64,000 nt of DNA. Source: Magnetospirillum sp. SS-4. Lineage in GTDB: Bacteria > Pseudomonadota > Alphaproteobacteria > Rhodospirillales > Magnetospirillaceae. Location of the stretch: NCBI RefSeq assembly GCF_902729425.1, contig NZ_LR746531.1, forward strand, positions 62,001 to 126,000. The letters run 5' to 3'. The notes beneath the pieces were generated by a model that worked only from the letters and a program-made list of their open reading frames with translations, made no database searches and was not told the DNA's origin. This document shows, one piece after another, positions 44,540 to 53,980 of the stretch. The translations under genes were made by a program, and so were the position numbers. Within the stretch, counting starts at the first letter, position 1. Every line of letters starts with the position of its first letter.

Positions 44540-44938
44540 ATGTCCATGACCGATCCTCTCGCCGATATGATCACCCGCATCCGCAACGGACAGCGGGCGA
44601 ACAAGGCCACCGTCAAGTCCCCGGCCTCCAGCCTTCGCGCCAATGTGCTCGAAGTGCTGAAGCGCGAGGGCTACATCCGCGGCTACAACCGCGTCGATGT
44701 CCGCGCCGGCATCGCCGAGTTCAATATCGAGCTCAAGTATCATGAGGGCCAGCCGGTGATCCGCGAGATTTCGCGCGTCTCCACCCCGGGCCGTCGCGTC
44801 TATTCCAAGATCGCCGACCTTCGCCGCGTCGCCAACGGGTTGGGGATCACCATCCTCTCGACCCCGAGGGGCGTCATGTCCGACACTGAGGCTCGCGCCC
44901 AGAATGTCGGCGGCGAAGTCCTCTGCGAAGTGTTCTGA
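44540..44938 (+). CDS. rpsH: 30S ribosomal protein S8
   Basis: A 132-residue S8, a central 16S-binding protein; in E. coli it represses the spc operon. Start [19 protein letters not shown], with the C-terminal signature [20 protein letters not shown]. Confidence 0.97.
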   Translation: MSMTDPLADMITRIRNGQRANKATVKSPASSLRANVLEVLKREGYIRGYNRVDVRAGIAEFNIELKYHEGQPVIREISRVSTPGRRVYSKIADLRRVANGLGITILSTPRGVMSDTEARAQNVGGEVLCEVF

Positions 44939-44951
44939 GGAGGGCTCTCAC

Positions 44952-45485
44952 ATGTCGCGAGTCGGCAAATATCCCGTCTCGGTGCCGTCGGGGGTCACCG
45001 TCCAGATTTCCGGTCCCGATATCACCGTCAAGGGCAAGCTGGGCGAATCCCAGCTCACCGCCAGGGACTGCGTCGAGGTCAGCCTCGATGGCAGCCAGCT
45101 GTGGGTGAAGCCCAAGAACGAAACCAAGGAAGCCCGCATGATGTGGGGCACCACCCGTGCCCTGCTGAACAACATGGTCAAGGGTGTGTCTGACGGCTTC
45201 ACCATCAACCTCGAAATCAACGGCGTCGGCTATCGCGCCGCCGTGGATGGCAAGGTGCTGAAGCTGCAACTCGGCTACTCGCACGATATCGAGTTCCCGA
45301 TCCCGGACGACATCTCCATGAAGTGCGACAAGCCCACCGCCATCTCGATTTCCGGCCGCGACCGTCAGCGCGTCGGCCAGATCGCGGCGGAGATTCGCTC
45401 GTTCCGCGGTCCCGAACCCTACAAGGGCAAGGGCATCAAGTACGAAACCGAGACTATCCTCCGCAAGGAAGGTAAGAAGAAGTAA
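44952..45485 (+). CDS. rplF: 50S ribosomal protein L6
   Basis: A 177-residue L6 near the sarcin-ricin loop. [20 protein letters not shown] is the family start, so ATG 44952 is preferred to the longer frame that overlaps rpsH. C-terminal domain [32 protein letters not shown]. Confidence 0.97.
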   Translation: MSRVGKYPVSVPSGVTVQISGPDITVKGKLGESQLTARDCVEVSLDGSQLWVKPKNETKEARMMWGTTRALLNNMVKGVSDGFTINLEINGVGYRAAVDGKVLKLQLGYSHDIEFPIPDDISMKCDKPTAISISGRDRQRVGQIAAEIRSFRGPEPYKGKGIKYETETILRKEGKKK

Positions 45486-45496
45486 AGGGTACCGCC

Positions 45497-45859
45497 ATGA
45501 TGACGCCGAAGGATCTATTCGAGCGCCGCAAGCGGCGCACCCGTCAGAGCATCAAACAGAAGAGCCATGGCCGTCTGCGGCTGTCGGTCTTCCGCTCTGG
45601 CAAGAACATCTATGTCCAGGTGATCGACGACAGCAAGGGCGTCACCCTTGTCGCCGCCTCCACCCTGGACAAGGAACTGAAGGGCGACCTGAAGACCGGC
45701 GCCGACAAGACGGCCGCGGCCGCCGTCGGCAAGCTGATCGCCGAGCGGGCCAAGGCGGCCGGCATCACCGATGTGGTGTTCGACCGTGGCGGCTACATCT
45801 ATCACGGCCGGGTCAAGGCCCTGGCCGACGCTGCCCGCGAAGGCGGCCTGTCTTTCTGA
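45497..45859 (+). CDS. rplR: 50S ribosomal protein L18
   Basis: A 120-residue L18 that binds 5S rRNA. Basic start [20 protein letters not shown], then [20 protein letters not shown] and the C-terminal [20 protein letters not shown]. Confidence 0.97.
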   Translation: MMTPKDLFERRKRRTRQSIKQKSHGRLRLSVFRSGKNIYVQVIDDSKGVTLVAASTLDKELKGDLKTGADKTAAAAVGKLIAERAKAAGITDVVFDRGGYIYHGRVKALADAAREGGLSF

Positions 45860-45871
45860 GGATGATGAGCA

Positions 45872-46501
45872 ATGGCACGTACTCCCACCACTAGTGATCG
45901 GCCCGAGCGGGGCCGCGGCGGCGAGCGCAGCGACCGCGGCCGTGGTCGCGGCGGCGAGCAGACCCCGCGCGAGCGCGAGGAATCGGAATTCGTCGACAAG
46001 CTGGTGCACATCAACCGCGTCGCCAAGGTGGTGAAGGGTGGCCGTCGCTTCGCCTTCGCCGCCCTGGTCGTGGTCGGTGACGCCAAGGGGCGCGTCGGCT
46101 TCGGCTCCGGCAAGGCCCGCGAGGTTCCCGAGGCCATCCGCAAGGCCACCGAGCAGGCCAAGCGCAACATGGTCAAGATCGCGCTCCGCGAGGGTCGCAC
46201 CCTTCATCATGACGCCTTCGGCCGCTTTGGCGCCGGCCGCGTCGTGCTGCGCGCCGCCCCGGCCGGTACCGGCATCATCGCCGGCGGCCCGATGCGCGCC
46301 GTGTTCGAGACCATGGGCGTGCAGGACGTCGTGGCCAAGTGCCTCGGCACCTCCAACCCGCACAACATGATCAAGGCGACCTTCGCCGCTCTGGTCAACC
46401 TGGCGTCGCCGCGCTCGGTTGCCGCCAAGCGCGGCAAGAAGGTCGGCGAGATCATCGGCCGTCGCGACGGAGCCGCCGCCGCGGCCGCCGCCGGCGCTTG
46501 A
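45872..46501 (+). CDS. rpsE: 30S ribosomal protein S5 with RG-rich N-terminal extension
   Basis: A 209-residue S5, longer than the ~165 residues usual in E. coli. The conserved part begins [20 protein letters not shown], with [20 protein letters not shown] and [20 protein letters not shown]. Ahead of it lies an Arg/Gly-rich stretch (residues ~9-36: [20 protein letters not shown]), and the C-terminus is alanine-rich. S5 helps decoding fidelity and mRNA entry; the extension's role is unknown. Confidence 0.97.
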   Translation: MARTPTTSDRPERGRGGERSDRGRGRGGEQTPREREESEFVDKLVHINRVAKVVKGGRRFAFAALVVVGDAKGRVGFGSGKAREVPEAIRKATEQAKRNMVKIALREGRTLHHDAFGRFGAGRVVLRAAPAGTGIIAGGPMRAVFETMGVQDVVAKCLGTSNPHNMIKATFAALVNLASPRSVAAKRGKKVGEIIGRRDGAAAAAAAGA

Positions 46502-46515
46502 GGAGGGTTCGACCA

Positions 46516-46719
46516 ATGGCCGCCAAGAACAAGACCGCCACCAAGACCACCGTCAAGGTTACCCAGGTGGGCAGCCCCATCGGCCGCCCGGCCGATCAGC
46601 GCGCCACCCTGGTTGGGCTGGGCCTCAACAAGATGCGCCGCACCCGCGAACTGGAGGATACTCCGGCGGTGCGCGGCATGATCGCCAAGGTCCGGCACCT
46701 GATTCAGGTGGAAGAATAG
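46516..46719 (+). CDS. rpmD: 50S ribosomal protein L30
   Basis: A 67-residue L30: [20 protein letters not shown] then [23 protein letters not shown] 46516 follows GGAGGG. A hairpin (CGGGGGCC GTC GGCCCCCG, 46734-46752) lies between it and rplO. Confidence 0.95.
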   Translation: MAAKNKTATKTTVKVTQVGSPIGRPADQRATLVGLGLNKMRRTRELEDTPAVRGMIAKVRHLIQVEE

Positions 46720-46778
46720 GATTTCCGGATGTTCGGGGGCCGTCGGCCCCCGGATTTCGGTCATGAGGACGAAAAGAA

Positions 46779-47261
46779 ATGAAGCTGAACGAACTTCGCG
46801 ACAATGACGGCGCGCGCTACAAGGCCAAGCGAGTCGGCCGCGGCATCGGTTCCGGCAAGGGCAAGACCTCGGGATCGGGCGTCAAGGGCCAGAGCTCGCG
46901 TACCGGCGTGGCCATCAACGGCTTCGAAGGCGGCCAGATGCCCATCTACCGCCGTCTTCCCAAGCGGGGCTTCAACGTCCCGTTCCCCAACGAGTATTCC
47001 GAGATCAATCTCGGCCGCCTGCAAAAGGCCATCGACGAGAAGCGCGTCGATGCCGGCAAGCCGATCAATGCCGACGTGCTTCAGGCCGCCGGCCTGATCG
47101 GCAAGATTCATGACGGGGTGCGCCTGCTGGCGCGCGGCGAGCTGACCGCCAAGATCACCATCGAGGTGGTGGGCGCGTCCAAGGCCGCCATCGCCGCCGT
47201 CGAGAAGGCGGGCGGCGCGGTCAATATCCTCGCGCCCAAGGCCATCCCGGCCGAAGGCTGA
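46779..47261 (+). CDS. rplO: 50S ribosomal protein L15
   Basis: A 160-residue L15. Start [20 protein letters not shown], with the glycine-rich [20 protein letters not shown] and [16 protein letters not shown]. Last ribosomal gene before secY; a long leader follows. Confidence 0.97.
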   Translation: MKLNELRDNDGARYKAKRVGRGIGSGKGKTSGSGVKGQSSRTGVAINGFEGGQMPIYRRLPKRGFNVPFPNEYSEINLGRLQKAIDEKRVDAGKPINADVLQAAGLIGKIHDGVRLLARGELTAKITIEVVGASKAAIAAVEKAGGAVNILAPKAIPAEG

Positions 47262-47263
47262 CG

Positions 47264-47348
47264 ATCACGCCCCTCGGGGCACGACCTTCGGGGCGTCGAT
47301 CGTCCGAGTAGAGTCGGGCGTGATTTGGGTCGTTTGACCTGAATCACG
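47264..47348 (+). promoter_or_regulatory. Possible alternative-pairing leader upstream of secY
   Basis: ATCACGCCC (47264-47272) is complementary to GGGCGTGAT (47316-47324). The same central segment CGTGATT (47319-47325) also pairs with AATCACG (47342-47348) in a hairpin with an inner GGTC/GACC stem and GTTT loop. The two structures are mutually exclusive, as in attenuators. Function is inferred from pairing only; the rest of the 163-base gap shows no gene. Confidence 0.35.
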
Positions 47349-47424
47349 TCCCGTCGTCAGGAATTGCGGCACCGTCTCCGGCGATACCGTTCGGGACCAA
47401 CGCCGCTGAAACCCGGAGTAAGGC

Positions 47425-48774
47425 ATGGCCTCCGCTGCCGAGCAGCTTGCCGCGAACTTCAACTTTGGCGTGATCGCCAAGGCGACGGACCTCAAGAAGA
47501 GGATCTGGTTCACGCTGGGCGCCCTCATCATCTACCGCCTGGGAACCTGGATTCCCCTGCCCGGCGTCGATCCCCAGGTGCTGGGCGACCTGTTCAAGCA
47601 GTCGGGCAGCGGCATGCTGGGCATGTTCGACATGCTGGCCGGCGGCGCGCTCTCGCGCATGACCATCTTCGCGCTCAACATCATGCCCTACATTTCGGCC
47701 TCCATCATCCTTCAGCTGATGACCTCGGTGGTTCCCACCCTTGAGGCCATCAAGAAGGAGGGCGAGGCCGGCCGCAAGAAGATCAACCAGTACACCCGCT
47801 ATCTCACCGTCGCCATCGCCCTGCTCCAGGCCTTCGGCATCGCCGTCGGGCTGGAGAGCATGACCTCGTCCCGCGGTTCGGCGGTGATGATGGACAACCA
47901 CATGCTGTTCCGCTTCACCACCGTGGTGACCCTGACCGGCGGAACCCTGTTCCTGATGTGGCTGGGCGAGCAGATCACGGCGCGCGGCATCGGCCAGGGT
48001 ATTTCCATGATCATCATGGCCGGCATCGTCGCCGAGCTGCCCTCGGCCATCAGCAACACCCTGGAACTGGGCCGCACCGGCGCCCTGCCGGCGCTGGTCA
48101 TCATCCTGATCCTGGTGATGAGCGTGGCGGTGATCGCCTTCATCGTCTACATGGAACGCGCCCAGCGCCGCATCATCGTCCAGTATCCCAAGCGCCAGGT
48201 TGGCAACAAGATGTTCGGCGGCGAATCCTCGCATCTGCCGCTGAAGGTCAACACCGCCGGCGTGATTCCGCCGATCTTCGCCAGTTCGATCCTGCTGATG
48301 CCGGTGACCATCGCCCAGTTCGCCTCCCAGGGTGGCGGCGGCGGCGACTGGATGACCAGCTTCACCGCGCTGATGGGACGGGGACAGCCGCTCTACATCG
48401 CGACGTACCTGGCCTTCATCGTGTTCTTTTCCTTCTTCTATACCGCCGTGGTGTTCAATCCGGCCGATACCGCCGAGAATCTGAAGAAGTACGGGGGCTT
48501 CATCCCCGGCATCCGGCCCGGAAAGAATACCGCCGACTACCTCGATTTCGTCCTGACCCGCCTGACGGTGGTGGGAGCGGCCTACCTATCCGCGCTTTCG
48601 ATCCTGCCCGAACTGCTGATCGCCAAATGGTCGGTTCCCTTCTATTTTGGTGGCACCAGCCTACTGATCGTCGTGACGGTGACCTTGGATACCGTGGCGC
48701 AGATTCAGTCGCATCTTCTGGCCCATCAATACGAGGGACTCATCAAGAAGTCCCGTCTCAGAGGGCGCCGGTAG
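47425..48774 (+). CDS. secY: Preprotein translocase subunit SecY
   Basis: A 449-residue SecY, the channel of the Sec translocon, with ten predicted transmembrane helices. Plug/helix-2 region LPGVDPQVLGDLFKQSGSGM, then GALSRMTIFALNIMPYISAS, and the cytoplasmic FVLTRLTVVGAAYLSALSIL. Normal length; the gene lies in its usual place after rplO. Confidence 0.97.
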   Translation: MASAAEQLAANFNFGVIAKATDLKKRIWFTLGALIIYRLGTWIPLPGVDPQVLGDLFKQSGSGMLGMFDMLAGGALSRMTIFALNIMPYISASIILQLMTSVVPTLEAIKKEGEAGRKKINQYTRYLTVAIALLQAFGIAVGLESMTSSRGSAVMMDNHMLFRFTTVVTLTGGTLFLMWLGEQITARGIGQGISMIIMAGIVAELPSAISNTLELGRTGALPALVIILILVMSVAVIAFIVYMERAQRRIIVQYPKRQVGNKMFGGESSHLPLKVNTAGVIPPIFASSILLMPVTIAQFASQGGGGGDWMTSFTALMGRGQPLYIATYLAFIVFFSFFYTAVVFNPADTAENLKKYGGFIPGIRPGKNTADYLDFVLTRLTVVGAAYLSALSILPELLIAKWSVPFYFGGTSLLIVVTVTLDTVAQIQSHLLAHQYEGLIKKSRLRGRR

Positions 48775-48801
48775 GCACGTCGAAGGAGAAAGGGAGACCC
48801 G

Positions 48802-49455
48802 ATGAATCTCGTTCTGTTGGGACCGCCGGGCGGCGGCAAGGGAACCCAGGCGAAACGGTTGCAGGAGAAGTACGGCCTGGTTCAACTGTCCACCGGCGAC
48901 ATGCTGCGCGCCGCCGTCGCCTCGGGGTCCGAGGTGGGCCGGCGGGCGAAAGCGGTGATGGATGCTGGCCAACTGGTGTCCGACGAGATCGTCATCGCCA
49001 TCATCGACGAGCGGCTGGATCAGCCCGACCTCGCCAAGGGCGCCATCTTCGACGGCTTTCCCCGCACCGTCGCCCAGGCCGAGGCGCTGGACGCCATGAT
49101 GGAACGCAAGGGCAAGAAGCTGGATTTCGCCATCGAGATCCGGGTGCCCGACGCCTACATCGTCGAACGCATCACCGGCCGCTTCACCTGCGGCAAGTGC
49201 GGCGCCGGCTATCACGACACGTTCCAGCAGCCCAAGATTGCCGGAACCTGCGATTCCTGCGGTTCGTCCGAGTTCGTGCGGCGCCCCGACGACAACGTCG
49301 AGACGGTGACCAAGCGGCTCGAGGCCTACCATGCCCAGACCGCCCCGCTGCTGCCCTATTACGACAAACGGGGCGCGCTGAAGCTGGTGGACGGCACCAT
49401 GGACATCGCCGAGGTCACCAGGGCGCTGGAAGCCGTGGTGGATTCGGCCGGTTAG
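48802..49455 (+). CDS. adk: Adenylate kinase
   Basis: A 217-residue long-form adenylate kinase (2 ADP to ATP and AMP). P-loop GPPGGGKGTQAKRLQ, AMP-binding STGDMLRAAVASGSEVG and GFPRTVAQAEAL. The LID has four cysteines (CGKCGAGY and CDSCGSSEF), the zinc-binding form. GGAGAAAGGGAG precedes the ATG. Confidence 0.97.
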   Translation: MNLVLLGPPGGGKGTQAKRLQEKYGLVQLSTGDMLRAAVASGSEVGRRAKAVMDAGQLVSDEIVIAIIDERLDQPDLAKGAIFDGFPRTVAQAEALDAMMERKGKKLDFAIEIRVPDAYIVERITGRFTCGKCGAGYHDTFQQPKIAGTCDSCGSSEFVRRPDDNVETVTKRLEAYHAQTAPLLPYYDKRGALKLVDGTMDIAEVTRALEAVVDSAG

Positions 49456-49487
49456 GACGGCGACGACAGAATCATGGGGTGAAACGG

Positions 49488-49515
49488 TTGACTCTCGACC
49501 GAATCACCCTATAAT
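49488..49515 (+). promoter_or_regulatory. Near-consensus promoter before rpsM
   Basis: TTGACT (49488-49493), a 16-base spacer and a perfect TATAAT (49510-49515) lie in the adk-rpsM gap, 110 bases upstream of rpsM. It would let the alpha operon (rpsM-rpsK-rpoA-rplQ) be transcribed separately. Confidence 0.75.
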
Positions 49516-49624
49516 CCCGCACCTTCGGTTTCCCCCGTCATGGGCGAGACCTGGAGTTGTGTTTTTCGGTAATGGCTCCGGGCGCATCGTGGCGCGGACT
49601 TTTTTGGTGAAGGAGTAACCAGCT

Positions 49625-50002
49625 TTGGCTCGTATCGCTGGCGTCAATATTCCGACGAACAAGCGCGTGATGATCGCGCTGACCTACATTCACGGCATCG
49701 GCCGCGCCAAGGCGCAGGAGATCACCAGCAAGCTGGGCATCCCCGTGGAGCGGCGCGTCAATCAGCTGACCGATGACGAGGTGCTGCGCATTCGTGAGCT
49801 GATCGACCGCGACTATCAGGTCGAGGGCGATCTGCGCCGCAGCGTCGCCATGCACATCAAGCGGCTGATGGACCTGGGCTGCTATCGCGGCCTGCGGCAT
49901 CGCCGCGGCCTGCCGGTGCGCGGCCAGCGGACCCACACCAACGCCCGTACCCGCAAGGGTCCGGCGAAGCCGATTGCCGGCAAGAAGAAAGTTACCAAGT
50001 AA
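49625..50002 (+). CDS. rpsM: 30S ribosomal protein S13
   Basis: A 125-residue S13: [20 protein letters not shown], helix-two-turn-helix [14 protein letters not shown], and the C-terminal [20 protein letters not shown] tail that reaches tRNA. The start codon is TTG (49625), with GGAG nine bases upstream; no ATG is available at the correct N-terminus. rpmJ (L36), often just before, is not here. Confidence 0.96.
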   Translation: MARIAGVNIPTNKRVMIALTYIHGIGRAKAQEITSKLGIPVERRVNQLTDDEVLRIRELIDRDYQVEGDLRRSVAMHIKRLMDLGCYRGLRHRRGLPVRGQRTHTNARTRKGPAKPIAGKKKVTK

Positions 50003-50014
50003 GGAATACCTCAG

Positions 50015-50410
50015 ATGGCAAAGCCTGCTGCTGCCGCGCGTCCCCGTCGCCGCGAGCGCAAGAACATCACTTCGGGCGTGGCGCATGTGAACGCCACGTT
50101 CAACAACACCATGATCACCATCACCGACGCCCAGGGCAACACCATCTCCTGGTCCTCGGCCGGTGTGCAGGGCTTCAAGGGCTCGCGCAAGTCCACTCCC
50201 TACGCGGCCCAGGTGGCGGCGGAGGATGCGGGCCGCAAGGCTTCCGAGCACGGCATGCGCACCCTGGAGGTCGAGGTGAAGGGCCCCGGCGCCGGTCGCG
50301 AATCGGCGTTGCGCGCGTTGCAGGCTGTCGGTTTCCAGATCACCTCGATCCGCGACGTCACGCCGATCCCGCACAACGGGTGCCGGCCGCGCAAGCGCCG
50401 TCGCGTCTGA
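50015..50410 (+). CDS. rpsK: 30S ribosomal protein S11
   Basis: A 131-residue S11 of the platform near the E site. Signatures: [40 protein letters not shown], and the C-terminal [18 protein letters not shown]. Normal. Confidence 0.97.
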   Translation: MAKPAAAARPRRRERKNITSGVAHVNATFNNTMITITDAQGNTISWSSAGVQGFKGSRKSTPYAAQVAAEDAGRKASEHGMRTLEVEVKGPGAGRESALRALQAVGFQITSIRDVTPIPHNGCRPRKRRRV

Positions 50411-50519
50411 TCGGGTTTCTCCTCGGGATCTCGGCCGGCCGCCAACCTTCTCGCAGAGAGGAGGTTCGGCGGTACGGCCGTTCCCGGTTTTCGTTTGTTC
50501 CTAGCATGAGGTCACGCTC

Positions 50520-51536
50520 GTGATTCAAAAGAACTGGCAGGAACTGATTAAGCCCAACAAGCTCCATGTGGAGCCCGGGCCCGATCCGCTGCGCATTGCC
50601 ACCGCAGTCGCCGAACCGCTTGAGCGCGGCTTTGGCATGACGCTCGGCAACTCGCTCCGCCGAGTGCTGCTGTCCTCGTTGCAGGGGGCCGCCGTCACCG
50701 CCATCCAGATCGAGGGCGTGCTGCACGAATTCTCGTCGATCCCCGGCGTGCGGGAAGATGTCACCGACATCATCCTCAACATCAAGACCATGGGCCTGCG
50801 CATGCACGGCGAAGGGCCGAAGCGCATGCATCTGCGCGCCGTCGGTCCCGGCGAGGTCACCGCCGGCCTGATCGAGGCCGGTCACGACATCGAGATCATG
50901 GACCCCGATCTGGTGCTGTGCACCCTGGACGAGGGCGCCAAGCTGAACATCGAATTCACGGTCGAGACCGGCAAGGGCTATGTGCCCGCGTCGCAGAACC
51001 GCCCCGAGGATTCGCCGATCGGCCTGATCCCCATCGACGCCATCTTCTCGCCGGTGCGCAAGGTCGCCTACAAGGTCGAGAACACCCGCGTCGGGCAGGT
51101 CACCGATTACGACAAGCTGTCCATGAGCATCGAGACCAACGGCGCCGTCACCCCGGACGATGCGGTGGCCCTGGCCGCCCGCATCCTTCAGGATCAGTTG
51201 CAGCTGTTCATCAACTTCGACGAACCGACCACCGTGGTCGAGGAAGAGAAGAAGGACGAACTGCCGTTCAACAAGAACCTGCTGCGCAAGGTCGACGAGC
51301 TTGAGCTTTCGGTCCGTTCGGCCAACTGCCTCAAGAACGACAACATCATCTATATCGGCGATCTGGTCCAGAAGACCGAGGCCGAGATGCTCCGCACTCC
51401 CAATTTCGGCCGCAAGTCGCTGAACGAGATCAAGGAAGTGCTGGCGCAGATGGGGCTCCATCTCGGCATGGAAATTCCCAACTGGCCGCCGGAGAATATC
51501 GAGGAGCTCGCCAAGAAGCTGGAAGAGCCTTACTGA
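50520..51536 (+). CDS. rpoA: RNA polymerase alpha subunit
   Basis: A 338-residue alpha subunit. The N-terminal dimerisation/assembly domain ([20 protein letters not shown]) is joined by an acidic linker to the C-terminal promoter- and activator-binding domain ([40 protein letters not shown]). The start is GTG (50520), after AGGTCACGCTC. A 109-base gap with a small stem-loop separates it from rpsK. Confidence 0.98.
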   Translation: MIQKNWQELIKPNKLHVEPGPDPLRIATAVAEPLERGFGMTLGNSLRRVLLSSLQGAAVTAIQIEGVLHEFSSIPGVREDVTDIILNIKTMGLRMHGEGPKRMHLRAVGPGEVTAGLIEAGHDIEIMDPDLVLCTLDEGAKLNIEFTVETGKGYVPASQNRPEDSPIGLIPIDAIFSPVRKVAYKVENTRVGQVTDYDKLSMSIETNGAVTPDDAVALAARILQDQLQLFINFDEPTTVVEEEKKDELPFNKNLLRKVDELELSVRSANCLKNDNIIYIGDLVQKTEAEMLRTPNFGRKSLNEIKEVLAQMGLHLGMEIPNWPPENIEELAKKLEEPY

Positions 51537-51548
51537 TATCTGATCGGT

Positions 51549-51583
51549 GCGACGCTGGCCGCCCCACCAAGCCCCAGCGTCGC
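51549..51583. repeat. Perfect inverted repeat between rpoA and rplQ
   Basis: GCGACGCTGG (51549-51558) and CCAGCGTCGC (51574-51583) form a 10-pair stem with a 15-base loop in the 169-base gap. It could slow transcription or protect the rpoA message; the gap otherwise has no gene. Confidence 0.4.
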
Positions 51584-51705
51584 GCCGACAGTATTTCCAC
51601 AGGACCATTCCGGTCCGCCCGCGCCGTGCTCTCCCCCAAGGGGGTGGCGGCGACGGCAGCACAATCGGTCTCGCCCGGCGAGGCCAAGCGACGAGGAGAT
51701 GTTTC

Positions 51706-52125
51706 ATGCGTCATGGTATGTCCGGCCGCAAGCTCAACCGCGACAAGTCGGCCCGCAAGGCTCTGTTCGTCAGCCTGGCCAACGCCCTGCTGAAGCACGA
51801 GCAGATCAAGACCACCCTGCCCAAGGCCAAGGACCTGCGCCCGATCGCCGAGAAGCTGATCACGCTGGGCAAGCGCGGCGACCTGCACGCCCGCCGTCAG
51901 GCCTATGCCTTCCTGCGCGACGACAAGGTGGTGGCCAAGCTGTTCGCCGTGCTGGGCGAGCGCTACAAGGGTCGCCAGGGCGGCTATTGCCGGGTCCTGA
52001 AGGCCGGTTTCCGCTATGGCGATTGCGCTCCCATGGCCTTCATCGAACTGGTGGATCGCGATCCGGCCGCCAAGGGCCTGGATTCCGGTCCGACCGCCGA
52101 CAAGAGCGCCGATTCCGACGAGTAA
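51706..52125 (+). CDS. rplQ: 50S ribosomal protein L17
   Basis: A 139-residue L17: [20 protein letters not shown] and [20 protein letters not shown], then YTR-like [23 protein letters not shown] 51706 follows GAGGAG; the longer frame from 51547 is not supported. Last gene of the block, followed by a strong terminator. Confidence 0.97.
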   Translation: MRHGMSGRKLNRDKSARKALFVSLANALLKHEQIKTTLPKAKDLRPIAEKLITLGKRGDLHARRQAYAFLRDDKVVAKLFAVLGERYKGRQGGYCRVLKAGFRYGDCAPMAFIELVDRDPAAKGLDSGPTADKSADSDE

Positions 52126-52149
52126 CCGGTTCCGCGCCAACAGCGACCG

Positions 52150-52180
52150 AAGGGCTGTTCCCACGGGAACAGCCCTTTTT
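52150..52180 (+). terminator. Terminator of the ribosomal superoperon
   Basis: AAGGGCTGTTCCC pairs with GGGAACAGCCCTT around a short loop, followed by a T run to 52180, 25 bases after the rplQ stop. Confidence 0.92.
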
Positions 52181-52186
52181 GCATGC

Positions 52187-52408
52187 TCACCCCGCAGCGA
52201 TGCTGCCGTCCTTGCGGCGGCTGACCTGCAACTGTCCGTCCCGGCCCTTGACATAGGTGGTCTTGCCCACCGCCAGATTGTCGAGAATGGTCACCAGGGC
52301 GCGGGGAATGGCGGCGAATTCCCTCGCTCCCCTGGCCGTGGCGTTGTAGGTGGCGATGGCGGCGCGAACCATGTCCCGCGTCATCGGCTTGCCGTCGTTT
52401 CCGATCAT
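52187..52408 (-). CDS. Small hypothetical protein
   Basis: A 73-residue basic protein, no signal or membrane segment. It has GKPMTRDMVRAAIATYNATA at the start and a C-terminal QVSRRKDGSIAAG. No family recognised. GGGAGG six bases before ATG 52408 and chromosome-like codon use support it as real. Its stop is seven bases from the ribosomal terminator. Confidence 0.65.
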   Translation of the reverse strand: MIGNDGKPMTRDMVRAAIATYNATARGAREFAAIPRALVTILDNLAVGKTTYVKGRDGQLQVSRRKDGSIAAG

Positions 52409-52446
52409 GGCGCCTCCCTGTCGAGACGCATCATAACGGCGGAAGC

Positions 52447-52644
52447 CTAGAACAGCTCGATGTCGTCGGAGAGCCCGCCAATGACGATGACCTCGGTCTC
52501 ATGGTGGCCGTACTGGGCCAGGACCTGGAAGCTGGGGCAGTCATCCGCGATCTTCCGGGCGAGTTCCACGATATACATGGAATCCCTCGCGGCGAGGAAG
52601 CTCTTTCGCTTGGGGCTCGGTCCAAGGGAAATGGTCAGGGACAT
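52447..52644 (-). CDS. Small hypothetical protein
   Basis: A 65-residue protein with the sequence core FLAARDSMYIVELARKIADD and a C-terminal ETEVIVIGGLSDDIELF. No family recognised. ATG 52644 with GGGAG ten bases upstream is preferred to a longer frame to 52782. It runs in tandem with the 73-residue gene, 38 bases upstream of its start. Confidence 0.6.
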   Translation of the reverse strand: MSLTISLGPSPKRKSFLAARDSMYIVELARKIADDCPSFQVLAQYGHHETEVIVIGGLSDDIELF

Positions 52645-52796
52645 GATGGCGGCTCCCACATGATCGGCGCCCGCACGGGCGATATGGGGGAAACCATATC
52701 CGGAATATGCAACCCGAATACGGGATGCGTTTAAATGAAGTATGAATTCTCGCGATTTAAGACGCCAGGTCGCCCAGGCCACCGCTGAGACGACGC

Positions 52797-52836
52797 CCGG
52801 CTTCCCCCTCCACCTTACGGAGGAGGGGGAAGCCGG
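52797..52836 (-). terminator. Hairpin downstream of asd
   Basis: CCGGCTTCCCCCT (52797-52809) pairs with AGGGGGAAGCCGG (52824-52836), with further CC/GG pairs inside. It starts seven bases past the asd stop on the minus strand. No T run follows. Confidence 0.5.
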
Positions 52837-52843
52837 CCCCCCT

Positions 52844-53863
52844 CTACTTCTTGAGGAAGTCGCGGGCCAGAACCTCGGCGATCTGCACCGCGTTCAGCGC
52901 CGCGCCCTTGCGCAGGTTGTCGGCGACGCACCAGAACGACAGGCCGTTCTTGACGGTCGGGTCCTTGCGGATGCGGCTGATATAGACCGCGTCCTCGCCG
53001 GTGGTCTCCAGCGGCGTGATCTGGCCGCCGGGCTCGCGCTTGTCCATCACGATGACGCCGGGAGCGTTGCGCAGGGCCTCGGTGGCGTCCTCGACGCTGA
53101 CCGGCCGGGTGAACTCGACGTTGACCGCCTCGGAATGGCTGACGAACACCGGCACGCGGACGCAGGTGGCGTGGACCTCGATGCCGGCATCGAGGATCTT
53201 CTTGGTCTCCACCACCATCTTCCACTCTTCCTTGGTCGAGCCGTCCTCCATGAAGACGTCGATCTGCGGAATCAGGTTGAAGGCGATCTGCTTGGCGAAT
53301 TTCTGTGGCGTGATGGCGTCGTTGACGAACACGGCGCGCGACTGCTCGAACAGTTCGTCCATGCCTTCCTTGCCGGCGCCCGACACCGACTGGTAGGTGG
53401 AGACCACCACCCGCTTGATCTTGCCCAGCGCATGCAGCGGTTTCAGCGCCACCACCATCTGGATGGTCGAGCAATTGGGATTGGCGATGATGCCCTTCTT
53501 CTTGTAGCCGGCGATGGCCTCGGGATTGACCTCGGGCACCACCAGCGGAACGTCGGGGTCCATGCGGAAGTGCGAGGTGTTGTCGATGACGACGCAGCCG
53601 GCGGCGGCGGCGCGCGGACTGTGCTGGGCCGAAACCTTGGCGCCCGGCGACGACAGGGCGATGTCCCAGCCGGTAAAGTCGAACTTCGCCAGATCCTGGC
53701 TTTTCAGAACGGTCTTGTCACCGAACGAAATCTCGCGTCCCACCGAGCGTTCGCTGGCCAGGGCGACGATGTCGTCCACCGGAAAATTGCGCTCCGCCAG
53801 GGTCTTCAGCATCTCGCGACCGACATTGCCGGTGGCGCCGATCACAGCAACCTTGTAGCCCAT
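52844..53863 (-). CDS. asd: Aspartate-semialdehyde dehydrogenase
   Basis: A 339-residue enzyme reducing aspartyl phosphate to aspartate semialdehyde with NADPH, the shared step to Lys/DAP, Met and Thr. N-terminal nucleotide motif VAVIGATGNVGREMLKTL, catalytic Cys in IIANPNCSTIQMVVAL, and HATCVRVPVFVSHSEAVNVE. The Met start is well placed. A terminator-like hairpin follows. Confidence 0.97.
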   Translation of the reverse strand: MGYKVAVIGATGNVGREMLKTLAERNFPVDDIVALASERSVGREISFGDKTVLKSQDLAKFDFTGWDIALSSPGAKVSAQHSPRAAAAGCVVIDNTSHFRMDPDVPLVVPEVNPEAIAGYKKKGIIANPNCSTIQMVVALKPLHALGKIKRVVVSTYQSVSGAGKEGMDELFEQSRAVFVNDAITPQKFAKQIAFNLIPQIDVFMEDGSTKEEWKMVVETKKILDAGIEVHATCVRVPVFVSHSEAVNVEFTRPVSVEDATEALRNAPGVIVMDKREPGGQITPLETTGEDAVYISRIRKDPTVKNGLSFWCVADNLRKGAALNAVQIAEVLARDFLKK

Positions 53864-53919
53864 AGTCTGTTTCTCCGTTTCGAACCCTTGGTTCCCCTGG
53901 TGGCGCTTGTCGTGACGCG

Positions 53920-53954
53920 AAAAGGCCCGCGGGGTGCTGTCCGCGGGCCTTTTT
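53920..53954 (-). terminator. Bidirectional terminator-like hairpin
   Basis: AAAAGGCCCGCGG (53920-53932) and CCGCGGGCCTTTTT (53941-53954) form a 13-pair stem with T runs on both strands. On the minus strand it follows the mini-ORF at 53981; on the plus strand no gene precedes it. Confidence 0.75.
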
Positions 53955-53980
53955 CGTGTGTTCGTGACGAACCGGCCCGC

